The notes: generated by a model from the sequence alone, not told the origin. DNA of 64,000 nucleotides from Lepidurus packardi (GCA_023053545.1 JAKZAN010000005.1:12648001-12712000), one strand, 5' to 3'. Positions 34,880 through 46,767 are shown, counted from the first letter of the stretch. Numbers and translations: made by a program.

Positions 34880-37607
34880 CTAAGTTGAAAAGTGTTTGAC
34901 GCAGCAGCGGAAAAATAGAGCCAAGATTTCGAGGATAGAAATAAGACTGGCTCCTAGAAATAGTCCCAAGTTGCCTCCCACTTCCCCTAATTCGTTCTTT
35001 TAGTACTGGCAACAGGAATTTTAGAAAGTTGTAACTCATTTTTTTTACCGAGCCATTTAAGATAAGTATTGGTGTGACTTATGCGCGTTTGGTATTGAAA
35101 CGAAGAATAGAAGAACTGGAGTGCGACAAGATCTTTTCTATGTAAATCCGTTTTTTTAAAAATCTGAAGTGAGACAAATAGAATCATTTTACCTTGGTAC
35201 GTTTTCGTGGTATTTCCGAGCGAGTGACTCCATATTTAAGTTTGCATAACTAGGCCATAACTGATAAGTTTCTTCAACGCACGCTATGGGACATCCTTTG
35301 ACATCTTTAAGAAGAGAAAAAGAGAATTTCTTAGTGTTTTACCGTTTTTTTGTAAAACTATTTACAATCTGGAACAAGCGTGAAGTTAAAATCCAAAATG
35401 TCCTTAGGTTCACATAACAGTGTCGAGTCTAAAAAGTCAAAAGGGAGTTAATAGATTTAGTGTTTACTAGTTTAAGGTGCTTAAGGCTCACGTATAGCTT
35501 AGTTTGATACAGTTCAGTATGATAGCATGAGGAATGTATACGCAAACTTAGGTTAAGTACCCAAGATTTGTACAAAACCGTCTTGACAGTAATGTAGGGA
35601 ATAGTAACACAGGTGGCATGGCAGATATTTTACCTTTTTGGCCTTCACTACTTTGGCAAAAGCAAATTAAGTTCAAACTTAAAAGCGCACCTTGCGAATT
35701 TGGGAAACTGTCATGCCTTAAGACACTTATTTTTAGTATTTTCAAAAAGATTGGAGTAGGAATTGATTGCATGGGTTTGAAGTTAGCCTGCTTGCCGTTT
35801 TATGCGCAGAAGCAATGCGCGTTCGCATGTAGCGTGCTACCGTGCAGCGTGCTACCGTGCTACCCCATCTCGTGCTAGCTTGGGTGTATTACAAGCAGTA
35901 AGCTATACGGGAGCTTTAAACGTATTTAACCGAGTTGAGATTCTTATTGTAATTCAAATGACTAAAATTTGGTTCCCTTACTCATGTATTTGTAGAATGC
36001 CATTGAACAGTTGATATGTTCTTGGTATTTACTTTGCCAATAACTTATGTAACAGTTTTCCGGGCTGTAATAATCGTAATCAGGAGTAAATAATTGGATT
36101 TTGATCGAATCGTTTGAATCTATGCAAGTGTAAGGAGCTAGGGCGTTATTCTTTAACTCACTATTGTCAATCTAAAGGGTGGGGGGGAGGTAGAATGATC
36201 AGTCGTCTTTCTGTTCTTTCTAAAGTTTTTTGGACGAATTTTCTAAATACGCTTACCACCGACTTGGTGATGGGCAAAGACACCCATGAAGAAGGCGTTG
36301 CGAAGCGGCCAGATTTGTGTAAAACCATTGCGATATGGACAGCCGGACTCGAAATTGCGTAGTACAACCCTTGTTGTAGAATGTACTCGGGTTTAATTAG
36401 CTCAGCATCGAAATCTGAAGTTACAAAGTTAGTTAAGAAATCTGTTGGAAAAAAGTGTAGAAAGGAATCTTCAGTTCGGATACTTATGTTGTGAAGAGCG
36501 TTAGACAGAATGTAGACTACGAAGCCAGCTTCCCTTGACGGGTACTTTTGGTGAATAGTTTTCCCGTGTGTGCTGATACAACTGCCAAAGATACTCACGT
36601 ACGGTACAGGGTCGAAGAATTCCTTGCAGCAGTTGTGTTTATCGTAGTGTTTTCCTGCGTGACTGCAGTTCAAGACCATATCGTCACATCTGTTACGGTT
36701 TACAGTTTTGTTTAAAAAGTAGGTATGACGTTAAATGAATGATTAAATGATTAAATGAATGATGTTATCACTTGATGGCTGCATTTTCAATCACTGATTT
36801 GAAGGTCCGTGGACCTTTGGCCAAAATGGTATCAAATTCCCTTTTCAGAGCGTGTTTCTTCTTTGAGTCATCCTTGAAGCTTTGATCGTATGCAATATCC
36901 GAAAACGCGAGGGTCAAGTACGTGGCCATTGTATTATCCAAACCCATAGCTATACATTGAAATTTTTTTTTAAATATTTAAAAGAATGATTCCGCAGGAG
37001 TTCGACTATATTATTGTAATAATTGCCTGTTAACGCTTTAAATAGTTACTTACACTATTCATTCATTGTCTGTCGTAGTTATAATTCTTGTAGGTTTTTA
37101 AAAAAAATCGTGTACTTTTATTGTAACCGGAGTTGTAATGTTGCTAGAGTAATAATTCTTGTAATCTTCAAAAATGACACATCTTAGGTACTTTCAGGTA
37201 CTTGTAAAGGCATTACAAGTAATAGGAAAAGATTTTTAGAAAGACAAACCTGCAAGTCGAGTCATGTTGAAGATAGACGTGTCACAGATATGAATATCAG
37301 GTAGAATTGCAGTCTCGCCCTCGGTTCGTGCGACGAATTCCGTCGTTAGGGATTGGCTGACTAAATTGGTCACGCTAGAGTGAATGAGCAGGATGGCCAG
37401 AACAGCGAAAGCCGCAATCACCGCCGCCCAAAGCCATCGCCAACAGAAGATTTCATTGTTGTCCACTACGTGCGCGAAGCCGTGGTTAGCCGTGGTACGG
37501 CAGAAGTAGACTACTGCGCCACATTCATTGTTGCATTGGCTGCAAACAACGGCAGGCCTAGGATCTTTGAGAAACTCTTTGACTGGATGTACTTCTGGAC
37601 GGTACAT
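34880..37607 (-). CDS. DEG/ENaC channel subunit, copy D, about 465 aa without exon 2
   Basis: Exons: 37607-37250, 36949-36772, 36689-36484, 36414-36257, 36171-35982, 35304-35193, 35137-35049 and 34986-34880. The 51-nt exon E2 of other copies is decayed here: its relic at about 37165 down to 37115 has a 4-nt loss and no donor, and a second similar relic lies at about 37060-37100. Because E2 is flanked by phase-1 introns, joining E1 straight to E3 keeps the frame, giving 466 codons with stop. HG motif, TM1, cysteine motifs and GAS filter are intact. E3 is more diverged than in the other copies (FSDIAYDQSFKDD). The E1 donor is GTTTGT. TATA box at 37679-37686. Confidence 0.82.
35485..35915. mobile_element. 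Inverted-repeat element in intron 6 of copy D
   Basis: Left end GGCTCACGTATAGCTTAG, right end TAAGCTATACGGGAGC. A short tandem of CGTGCTACCGTGCAG-like words lies near 35838-35865 inside it. Confidence 0.55.
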
Positions 37608-37678
37608 CCTCTAGCTGATCAGGTCTTGACAACAACCAGGTGTTCAAAGGACTAACAGAACATGTCTTGCGTCCTGGA

Positions 37679-37686
37679 CCTTATAT
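37679..37686 (-). promoter_or_regulatory. TATA box of copy D
   Basis: ATATAAGG on the minus strand, 72 bp upstream of the ATG. The conserved upstream block follows at about 37851-37890. Confidence 0.6.
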
Positions 37687-37850
37687 GGACGTTAGGTATC
37701 GAACGATCTATATTAAAACCTTTTCTTTTGTAGAAAGACTTGCCATTTCAACTTATGGCTTATGATTTATACCTTGACGTTATTGACGCCTGAGCCAGGC
37801 TACTTTACTTCTCATGAATTACTTAATGGATTCTGAAGCACTTTCACTAA

Positions 37851-37890
37851 TTCGTCGCAGTCAGTTTCGTCGTATAGAGCTAATTGAACC
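37851..37890 (-). promoter_or_regulatory. Conserved upstream block of copy D
   Basis: TTCGTCGCAGTCAGTTTCGT then CGTATAGAGCTAATTGAACC on the plus strand, 244 bp from the ATG. Confidence 0.5.
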
Positions 37891-38107
37891 CGACCCTTTT
37901 GATACAAGAGCCAATACTATTAAATCAAGACTAATAGTGAGCTAGCTGTGTTAGTAAGTACGTTAAATGGCAATGCTCATGGAACACTGCGGAAGATTAT
38001 TGTGTATGTTCCGTTCGCCTATTGGAATGGGAAAGAATTAGGCTACAGTGTCATGTGATGCAGTGATGGTGAAGTTTGAAGAAGCTGATGAGAACTGATG
38101 AGAAAGG

Positions 38108-38683
38108 TTATAATCTGCGTTTTGCACAAGTGGATTGGACACAGCAGCGGAAAAAGAGAGCCGCAATCTCTAGGATTGAAATGAGACTAGCGCCCAGAAA
38201 GAGACCCAGGTTTCCTCCCACTTCACCTGTATTTAGCCATAATTTAGAGTGTTATAATAGGCTTAAATAGTTTAGGAACTTATTCCAAGTTTTCTGGTAC
38301 CTAGCCATTTCACATACGTCGTAGTGTGACTTCTCCGCATTTGGTATCTGAACGTGGTGTAGAAGAAATAAAACACGATTGGCTTGGAACTATGGACCAG
38401 AAATGCGGATTTTCTCGAGATTTGATTTGAGAGTCTTATCAAGGGACATATTGCAAGGGCTTACTTAGCATTGTTGAAATCGTATTCATCAGCTAGAACC
38501 CCATTGTGTAGATACGAAGAACTAGGCGATATGACATAGGATTCCTCAACGCACTCCACCGGACACTGGTCTTCCAGAGCTTTAAAAAAATTGTTAGAAC
38601 GTAGTGGGTATTTTAATTTTAGTTTTAATTAAATATTAAATTACCGTATGTTTGCTTCTCTACGTTAGATTCCATGATTCCAT
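38108..38683 (-). pseudogene. 3' fragment of an F-type channel gene (E7-E9)
   Basis: Three open exons in correct phase: 38579-38465 (ECVEESYVISPSS), 38389-38301 (SHTTTYVKWLG) and 38226-38108 (GGNLGLFLGASLISILEIAA, ending CAKRRL and stop). They are closely similar to copy F at 43267-42798. Homology continues to about 38683 and then breaks into promoter sequence of the standard type. E1-E6 are missing, so no channel can be made. Confidence 0.8.
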
Positions 38684-39112
38684 TCTACGTACATCCTTTA
38701 GCTGACCAGGTCTTGACGACAACCAGGTTTTCAAAGGACTAACTTAGATTACTGTCGTCCTGGACCTTGTTGATTCTATTGATCGAATGATCATTTATCA
38801 TGATTTTCTTCCCCCATGTTTGCTAATACAACTGCCAAAGATAGTCACGTACGGTACATTGTTGAAGAATTTCTTGTAGCAGGCTCGTTTATCTAAAGTG
38901 CCAAATTGCGTTAAAAAACTTGTCATTTTAGACCAATGGCAAACGTTTGTTAAGTTCACCTTAGTTTGGTTGGTAGCGTATTGATTTATTGAGTAGATAA
39001 AGACACACAAATGAACAAAGACACAAAAACAAACGAAACACGGGTAGTTTTTCCTGTCCACTACATTATTCTTTGAGAAATTCTTTGACTGGATGTACTT
39101 CTGGACGGTACA
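38684..39112 (-). pseudogene. Scrambled channel-gene pieces
   Basis: Minus strand. A promoter stub (38693-38770) is followed by unrelated-looking sequence that embeds a piece of E4 near 38815-38890 (NNVPYVTIFGSCISKHGG). The segment 39068-39112 holds an ATG and 15 codons (MYRPEVHPVKEFLKE), then a stop. These are rearrangement debris at duplication breakpoints. Confidence 0.7.
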
Positions 39113-39850
39113 TCTTTTAGCTGAAAAGGTCTTGACGACAACCAGGTTTTCAAAAGACTAAAAACACATGTCTTGCGTCCTGGACCTTATATTGACCATA
39201 GTTATCGAACGATCTAGATGAACCTATTTCTTCGGTCAGAAAACTTATGTTTTATGAGATATACCTTGACGTTATCTAGCCTACTTTGCATACTTTTTTT
39301 AAAATTACTAAAAGCCCTTTTGTAAGTTCGTCGCAGTTAATTTACTCGTATAGAGCTAATTGGACCCGCCCCTACTTGCATGAGCCTTTTTCTTTGCGCA
39401 AGAAACTTGTCATTTACACTAATGGGTTATGGTTTATGCAACCTACTTTACGCTTATCGGTCGGATCAGCCTATTTTCAGTTCTTTTTTTAAAAAAATTA
39501 GTAATGGAATCGGAAGCCCTTTTTACCAGTTGGTCGATGCCCATATCCCCTGTAGAGCTAGTTGTTCCCGTCCCGGCTGATCCAAGAGCCAATGCTACTC
39601 ATAGAGACTATAATAGTTGCTGGTGTTAGTATATACTTTAAGTGGTAGAGTTCATGGAACCCTGCGTAAGCTTATTGCCTGCATTTGTATTTGACGTTTG
39701 CCTAAGAGGACGTACCAAGTGACGTACTAGGGTACAGTTATTTTTCTATCGTAATTGTTCTATTTAACTCGTAATTCCCGTTTATTTCTTTGTGCGGTGC
39801 GTACAGTTGATGAAATTCAAGGGATAATGTAAAATTGGGAATGAGAAGCT
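39068..39850. repeat. Duplicated segment, copy 2
   Basis: Nearly identical to 34093-34880, including an orphan ATATAAGG promoter near 39185 and the TATAGAGCTAATTGGACCCG block near 39347. It ends inside E9 of copy E. Confidence 0.75.
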
Positions 39851-42278
39851 AAGTTGAAAAGTGTTTGACGCAGCAACGGAAAAATAGAGCCAAGATTTCG
39901 AGGATTGAAATGAGACTAGCTCCCAGAAAAAGGCCCAAGTTGCCTCCCACTTCCCCTAAATTTGGATTATTATCAAAATAATTTGAGAAATTTTATATTT
40001 TTTTTACCGAGCCATTTAAGATAAGTATTGGTGTGACTTATGCGCGCTTGGTAGTGAAATGAGGGATAGAAGAAGTGTAGTACGATTGGATCTTCTCTAT
40101 GTAAATCCGTTTATTTGATGTTTTCTGCAAGTTTTGAATGAATTGAGACAAGTGGACGAATTTTACCTTGTTGCTTTCCGATAACCATATTGTCTGAGTA
40201 ATTCGGTGTCAAAGCCAGCATAACTAGGCGACAAGTCGAAAGTTTCTTTAACGCACTGTATGGAACATGTTTCGGGATCTTCAAAAAGACAAAAAAAAAG
40301 GAATTCGCTGTGTTTAAGTCATAGATTTACTGTTTAGAAGAGCGCTGTAGTTAAAATCCAGAAGTTGTTGAGGTTTACATAACGGTGTCGAGTCTAAAAG
40401 TCGAAAGGGAATTAATAGATTTAGTGTTTAATGGTTTAAAATGTGTTTCTGGCTCCCGTATAGCTTAGCTTCTCATAATAGCATGGGTTATAGACAAGCA
40501 AACTTGCGTTGAATCCACAAAAAATTTTCGAAAACTCTTGGCAGTAATTTAGGGCACATCAACACAGATGGCATGACAGTGGTACCGTTTGGATTTTTTA
40601 CTTTCACTAATTTAACAAATGCAAAACCGTTTCTAATTTAAAAGCCAAAATATGTACACGCCGCAGTGCTGCGCGCCACCTCGCGCTAACTTGGGACAAC
40701 AAGCTGTAAGCTATACAGGAGCCTTTAACGCATTTTATCCGAATTGAGATTCATTATTGGTATTAGAACGACCAGAATTCGGTCTCTTACTCCCGTATTT
40801 GTAGTATACCGCTGAACAGTTGCTTTGTTCCTGGAATTGACGCTGCCAGTTAGCTAAGAAACAGCTTGTCTGGCTGTAATAATCGTAATCGGGAGTCAAC
40901 AATTGAATATGGATCGAATCCTTTGAGTCTATGCAAGTGTAAGGAGCTAGGGCGTTGTTCTTTAACTCACTATTGTCAATCTAAGGGCGGGAGAGGTAGA
41001 ATTGTCAGTCATCTTTCTGATCTTTCTCATGCTTTTGGACGAATTTCGATATGTTTACCACCGACTTGGTGATGGGCAAGGACACCCATGAAAAAGGCGC
41101 TGCATAGCGACCATGAATGTGTAAAACAGATCCGCTATGTTGAGCCGGACTTGAAACTGCGTAGTACAAGCCTTTCCGTAGCACGTACTCGGGTTTAATA
41201 AGCTCTATTTGAAAATCTGAAATTCCAAAGATAATTAAAAATCTATTCTCAAAAAACGAATATAGGATACTTATGATGTGAAGTGTGTTAGGCAGGACAT
41301 AGACTAAGAAACCAGCATCCCTTGACTGGTATTTTTGCGGAATAGTTTTCCCGTGTGTGGTAATACAACTGCCAAAGATACTCACGTACGGTACAGGGTC
41401 GAAGAATTCCTTGCAGCAGTTTTCTTTATGGTAGTAGGCTCCTGCGTGACTGCAGCCCACGACCATATCGTCACATCTGTTGCAGATTTTGGTTAAAAGA
41501 AGCTCGTACCACAGATTAAATTAAGGATTCAAGGCTCAGTATAACTTGATGGCTGCGTTTTCTATCACTGCTTTTAAGGTCCATGGACCCTTGGCCAGGA
41601 TTGTATCAAATTCCGCTTTCAAAGCTTCTTGCTTCTTTGTATCGTTAATGAGTATTGGATTGGCTGCATTATCCGAAGTCGCGAGAGTCAAGTACGTTGC
41701 CATTATATTATCCAGACCCATAGCTATACACGTACCATGTTTTCAAATATTTAGAAAGAATTACTTCACAGTGAAACTGTTGTCACAGAAGTTATACCAT
41801 CTCTCGCTATAGTAATAATTCTGGTAATCTTTAAAAAATTTCAATCTTTTAAATTTTTCAAAAATTTAAAAGAGTTATAGGCATCCACAGTAATAGGAAG
41901 AGATTCTAAGAAAGACTTACCTGCAAGTCGAGTCATGTTGAAGATAGAAGTGTCACAGATATGAATGTCAGGTAGAATGGCAGGAACGCTGTCGGATCGA
42001 TCGACGAATTCAGTCGTTAAGGATTGGCTGACTAAATTGGTCACGCTAGAATGAATCAGCATGATGGCCACACCAGCGCAAGCCGCAATCACCGCCGCCC
42101 AAAGCCATCGCCAACAGAAGATTTCATTGTTGTCCACTACGTGCGCGAAGCCGTGGTTAGCCGTGGTACGGCAGAAGTAGACCACTGTTCCACATTCATT
42201 ACTGCATTGGCTGCAAACAACGGCAGGCCTAGGGTCGTTGAGAAACTCTTTGACTGGTTGTACTTCTGGAGGGTACAT
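39849..42278 (-). CDS. DEG/ENaC channel subunit, copy E, 482 aa
   Basis: Exons: 42278-41921, 41828-41778, 41723-41546, 41476-41271, 41216-41059, 40980-40791, 40278-40167, 40096-40008 and 39955-39849. Nine exons, 483 codons with stop, no defects. E1 is close to copy B (MYPPEVQPVKEFLNDP), while E3-E6 are closest to copies A and C, which hints at gene conversion or unequal exchange between copies. E2 reads DYQNYYYSERWYNFCDN. HG motif, TM1 and GAS filter are intact. It lies directly downstream of copy F, and the pair F-E is the only place where both gene types are complete. Confidence 0.9.
40451..40723. mobile_element. Inverted-repeat element in intron 6 of copy E
   Basis: GGCTCCCGTATAGCTTAG on the left and TAAGCTATACAGGAGCC on the right, about 273 bp, nearly identical to the copies in A and C. 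Confidence 0.6.
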
Positions 42279-42349
42279 CTTTTACCTGACCAGGTCTTGA
42301 CGATAACCTGGTTTTGAAAGGACTAAAAACCCATATCTTGCGTCCTAGA

Positions 42350-42357
42350 CCTTATAT
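42350..42357 (-). promoter_or_regulatory. TATA box of copy E
   Basis: ATATAAGG on the minus strand, 72 bp upstream of the ATG. The conserved upstream block is at 42521-42566. Confidence 0.6.
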
Positions 42358-42520
42358 TACCATAATTATCGAACGGTCTGTATGAACCTTTTTCTTCTGT
42401 CAAAAAACGTGCCATTTAAACTAATGGCTTATGTTTTATGAGATATACCTTGACGTTATCAGGCCTGGATCAGCCTACTTCTTTTATATTACTAAATGGA
42501 TTCTGAAGCCCATCTATCAG

Positions 42521-42566
42521 TTCGTCGCAGTCCATTTCGTCGTATAGAGCTAATTGGACCCGCCCC
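42521..42566 (-). promoter_or_regulatory. Conserved upstream block of copy E
   Basis: TTCGTCGCAGTCCATTTCGT then CGTATAGAGCTAATTGGACC on the plus strand, 243 bp from the ATG. Confidence 0.5.
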
Positions 42567-42797
42567 TTTTGACCCAAGAGCCAATACTATTATATCGAGA
42601 ATAATAATGAGCTAGCTGTGTTAATAAATACTTTAAGTGACAGTGCCCATGTAACACTGCGGAAGTTTATTGCCGAAGTTTATTGCTTGTGTATTTTCCG
42701 TTCGCCTACTGGAATGGGACAGAATTAGGCTACAGTGTCATGTGTTGCAGTTTCAAATGATGGTGAAGTTTGAAGGGGCTGATGAGAACTCGAAAGG

Positions 42798-44853
42798 TTA
42801 TAATTTGCGTTTTGCACAAGTGGATTGGACACAGCAGCGGAAAAAGAGAGCCGCAATCTCTAGGATTGAAATGAGACTAGCGCCCAGAAAGAGACCCAGG
42901 TTTCCTCCCACTTCACCTGTATTTAACCATAATTTAGAGTGTTATAATAGGCTTAAATAGTTTAGGAACTTATTCCAAGCTTTCTGGTACCTAGCCATTT
43001 CACATACGTCGCAGTGTGACTTCTCCGCACTTGGTACTTGAACGTGGTGTAGAAGAAATGAAACACGATGGGCTGGGAACTATGGACCAGAAATGCGAAT
43101 TTTCTCTTTAAGACTTGAGAGTCTTATCAAGGGACAGATTGCAAGGGCTTACTTAGCATTGTTGAAATCGTATTCATCAGCTAGAACCCCATTGTGTAGA
43201 TACGAAGAACTAGGCGATATGACATAGGATTCCTCAACGCACTCCACCGGACACTGGTCTTCCAGAGCTTTAAAAAAATGTTAGAACGTAGTGGGTATGT
43301 TAATTCTAGTTGTAATTAAATACTGAATTACCGTATGTTTGCTTCTCTACGTTAGATTCCATGAGGTCGTCGGGGGCACATATCTCAGTAGAATCTAAGA
43401 TTCAATAAAAAGAAAAAGAATTTCGAATGAAAGTTAATTGGATTTTTTGAATCAACTGAGTTCTCACTTCCATAGGCGTAGAAGACAACGGAGCAATTGA
43501 AGTCTTGCCGGTACAAGTTCTGTTTATAGGACATGAAGCAGTTTTCTTGACTGTAGAAAAGATGTTCGGGAGTCCTGAGTGCTTTATAGCTAGAGTCGTC
43601 AACGTCCACACAGGTATAGGGAGCCAGGGCGTTACCTTTCAGTTCACTGTGGTCGACCTGTATACGGGTAGGGTGTGTACTTCTTGCCATTTTGTAATGT
43701 CTACCATCTTACTATTGATTTAGTAATAGGCACCGAAACCCATGAATCAGGTGCCGCGTAGTATCCATCGGTATGTAAAACAGTATCAGTTTGCTCAGCT
43801 GCACTCGAAACTGCGTAGTACATCCCTTTTTGCAGAACGTATTCCGGTTTCACGATCTTCCCTTCAAACCCTAAATCCACCCAGCTTAGACTACGACTGC
43901 AAGTCAATCCTATTCCATTACGGGGAATTTCTAGTATACCTATGGTATCGTCATTGTTGGGGGTAGTGAATACTATGAATCCATCGTCTCGGGAGTTGTA
44001 CTCTTGCTTAATAGCTTTCCCGTAGGTGCCGATACAGCTGCCAAAGATGGTTACAACCGGTTTAGGATTAAAGAATGTATCACAGCAGCTTTGTTTGGGG
44101 TAGAAATGCCCTGCTTTGCTGCAGCCGAAAACTATATCTGTACATCTGTTTAAGAGGAAAAGCAATTGCAGGTCCGATAGGTGGTATGAAGAGGGAGGTT
44201 ACGTGAGTGCTGCTTTCTCGATGACGTCTTTGACGGTCAAGGAGCCTTCCTCTAAAATGCGTTCAAAATCTTCTTTAAGATCCTCTTTGTAGGCCTGGTT
44301 CCTAACAAACATGGGGTGAGCGGCATTAGGAGATGTCGCCAACGTTAAATATAGAGCCGTAGTTTTGTCGAAACCCATTCCTAAGTATTCAACGCAGTGT
44401 TTGTAGGATTTAAAACAATCAGATTGTTAAGTGGCGTTGGTCTAAGAGCGAGGATTAGTTGTGCTGACCTTCAAGACGAGTTTTGCTGAAGATTGAAGTG
44501 TCGCAGATGTGGATGTCTGGTAAGGTAACGTTAAATGTATCTTCGAGAGGCTCTTCCAAGAACTCGGTAGTTAAACTTCGACTTAACAAAGTGACAATAC
44601 TCATGTAGACGAAATAGGTTATAAAGGCCGTTAAAGCGGCAATGACGAGAGCCCAGAAGACTCGCAGCCAGTACATTTCGTCGTTGTCGACAACATGGGC
44701 GTAGGCGTGATTAGCTGTTGTACGGCAGAAATACCCCACTTGTTCAATGAGGAAAAACTTCGGTTTCGGTGGTTTTCCAGTTCGCTGAAGTGTGTAGGGG
44801 TGTTTGGCTTCTTCGAGGAACTGCTTCACGGGTACTCCGTGTGGGCGATACAT
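42798..44853 (-). CDS. DEG/ENaC channel subunit, divergent copy F, 479 aa
   Basis: Exons: 44853-44469, 44380-44203, 44145-43940, 43870-43713, 43657-43468, 43267-43153, 43079-42991 and 42916-42798. In phase, 480 codons with stop. It is the second gene type of the array. E2 is absent and E1 joins E3 directly (RLEG-MGFDK). The N-terminus is longer (MYRPHGVPVKQFLEEAKHPY). The usual gating motif HG is changed to HA (TTANHAYAHVV). The TM1 sequence differs (FWALVIAALTAFITYFV), E7 is one codon longer and E9 has a longer tail (CCVQSTCAKRKL). The selectivity motif GAS and the cysteine patterns are kept, so a channel fold is expected. Its promoter lacks the TATA block of the standard type, and intron 6 lacks the inverted-repeat element. 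The first ATG of the homologous N-terminus was taken as the start. Confidence 0.88.
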
Positions 44854-45540
44854 TGCTGGTAACAAGACTAAGCGTACAATAGTTTTGAAAGTCAAAATAT
44901 CCTAGCTACAATTTTCCTATATTCTCTAAAGAGTGAGTGGTACATTGCGTGTTATCAAATTAGCGCATTAATGTCGAGTCGTTTTTTCTTATCCAGTCAG
45001 TCTTAAAAGTAATTGTCTTGAATCGATCTGCTTGTTAGTGGGAACTATTACTACCACTTATGGCCATTGGTGTGTTGGTCTACGATACTGGCACATCGTG
45101 ACACCGAACGTCACGCCTCCTAATGAAATGTCCTGCCGGGCCGAGAGCCTTTTGAGAACGTTTTGGGTCGGCTTCGCAGTCGAGAGCTCTTTCCCACTGG
45201 GACCGCAAGAGGCGGCTCCGACTATGCGGGAAACGCTTGCTGCATGGCGGGCAGGGGAGCCCGCAAGTCGCGGCGCGAACAAAAAGTCTTTTTTTGTTAT
45301 TTTTAGTAAATAAATTTTAGCAGTTATTTTTAGCAAATAATTTTTTGAATTGCCATGTTAGTTGTTTACGTGGCTATAAACTTATCCTACTTGCCGCTTT
45401 ATGCGCATGCGCAGTACGCGTTCTCGTACGTGTACACCCACGCACAGTGTGTGTAACAAGCTTTAATCAGCACGGGAGCCTTTAACGTATTTTAACCGAC
45501 TTGACATTCAGTAGTGTTATTAAAATGTACTAAAATTCCA
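44854..45540. other. Upstream region of copy F with a GC-rich insertion
   Basis: Positions 45030-45285 are clearly richer in G+C than the surroundings (GGGCCGAGAGCC, GGCGGCTCCGACTATGCGGG). They match nothing else in the window. Open frames of about 90 codons exist on both strands here without recognisable motifs. From about 45340 the sequence returns to channel intron-6 type (TTATGCGCATGCGCAGTACG). Confidence 0.45.
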
Positions 45541-45548
45541 TTTCCTTA

Positions 45549-46152
45549 CTCCTGTGTTGAATGAATACCACGGAACAGTTGCTTAGTGTCTGGTAGCGAC
45601 TCTGATAATAAGCTAGGAAACAGTTTTTCTTGCTGTAATAATCCTAAGGAGTCAACAAGTGAATATTGATCTATGCAAGTGTAAGGAGCTAGGGCGCTGT
45701 TCTTCAATTCACTGTTGTCAACCTAAGGGCGGGAGAAGAACAATTGTCAGTCCTTTTTCTGGCCTTTTTAATACTTTTTTTTTATTAATTTCGTTGTGTG
45801 TACCACAGACTTGGTGATGGGCAACGACACCCATGGAAAAGGCGCTGCTAAGCGGCCAGTGTCGTGTAAAATCACTACGCCATCTACAGACGGACTCGAA
45901 AACTGCGTAGTACAACCCATTCCGTAGAACGTACTCGGATTTAATAAGATCAAGGTCAAAATTTGAGGAGAGTAAAGCAATCTTTTGGAAAAAAAAGTTG
46001 GTAAAGGAATCTTCAATTCGGGTACTTATGATGTGAAGAGTGTTAGGCAGAATATAGACTACGAAGCCAGCATCCCTTGACTGATATTCTTGCTGAATAA
46101 CTTTCTCGTGTGTGGTAATACAACTGCCAAAGGTACTCACGTACGGTACAGA
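45549..46152 (-). pseudogene. Internal fragment of a standard channel gene (E4 part, E5, E6)
   Basis: The E4 remnant (46152-46026, VPYVSTFGSCITTHE) is cut at its 5' side and fused to spacer element S. E5 (about 45961-45804) has lost its acceptor (CAG changed to CAA). E6 (about 45723-45549) carries two deletions that remove the GAATCC.. codons and shift the frame. E1-E3 and E7-E9 are missing. A dead copy. Confidence 0.8.
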
Positions 46153-46560
46153 CACCCGCTATTAGGAACGTTCGTTGGACGTGAACGTGTCTCATGTTGT
46201 TGTCAAGTTTTCTTTTGGTGATCAAGATGCCTTTTCCTACAAGGGGTTAAATAACCAGGTAAGTAATCTTTTTCCTTATAAAGACTCAGTTGTCTGCCTA
46301 GTTAAAAAAGCGAGATTCTTTTACTGAAACTAGATTTCAAAGAGTTTTTGATGTCAAGAGAGGCGCATTGTTTGTTCTTGTTTGATAGTCAGGAGAAACC
46401 ACTCATTCTGAAGAACGAATTAGGCCTCCCTAGATAGATCTTTCTATAGGAATTACTACCCAGGAAATCTATACGTTCCCTCCCACTTTACCTGCAACAT
46501 GACTTGCAAATTTAAACCCATCTGGATCTTTCGAGAAGGTCAACTTACAATTACCTTTAT
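46152..46560 (+). repeat. Spacer element S, copy 3' of channel gene G
   Basis: It starts inside the element at ACACCCGCTATTAGGAACGT, fused to the E4 remnant. TTGTTGTCAAGTTTTCTTTT is followed by AAATAACCAG and the donor GTAAGT at 46259 (plus strand). Confidence 0.7.
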
Positions 46561-46767
46561 TTCGGATTCTCGAGTGTTAAACTTAAATGTTTTACACTTT
46601 ACATTACCATGGCTTTAGATATACGTGTATTAGTGTATTAATTCAGAACATATTAATGTTTTTTAAGTCCATAGCTCTTTATTGTGTGGCGTTAAAGATA
46701 TCGTTAGTATTATTATTAGGTTGTATTGATGAAATTCAAGGAATAATACAAAATTGGGAGTGAGAAG

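Larger units (their letters stand above)
34093..34880. repeat. Duplicated segment, copy 1 (E1 start of C to E9 of D)
   Basis: This stretch, from the first codons of copy C through its promoter and upstream block (34361-34406) to the 3' end of copy D, is matched almost base for base by 39068-39850. It shows where a segmental duplication boundary cut exon 1. Confidence 0.75.

Noticed and set aside
36167-36679. 170-codon minus frame running through two exons and two introns of copy D
   Set aside because: The reading through is chance; the donor and acceptor positions are the same as in all other copies, so E4 and E5 are separate exons.
45058-45336. About 92-codon frames on both strands in the GC-rich insert
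   Set aside because: GC-rich DNA gives long frames by chance, and neither shows a recognisable domain.
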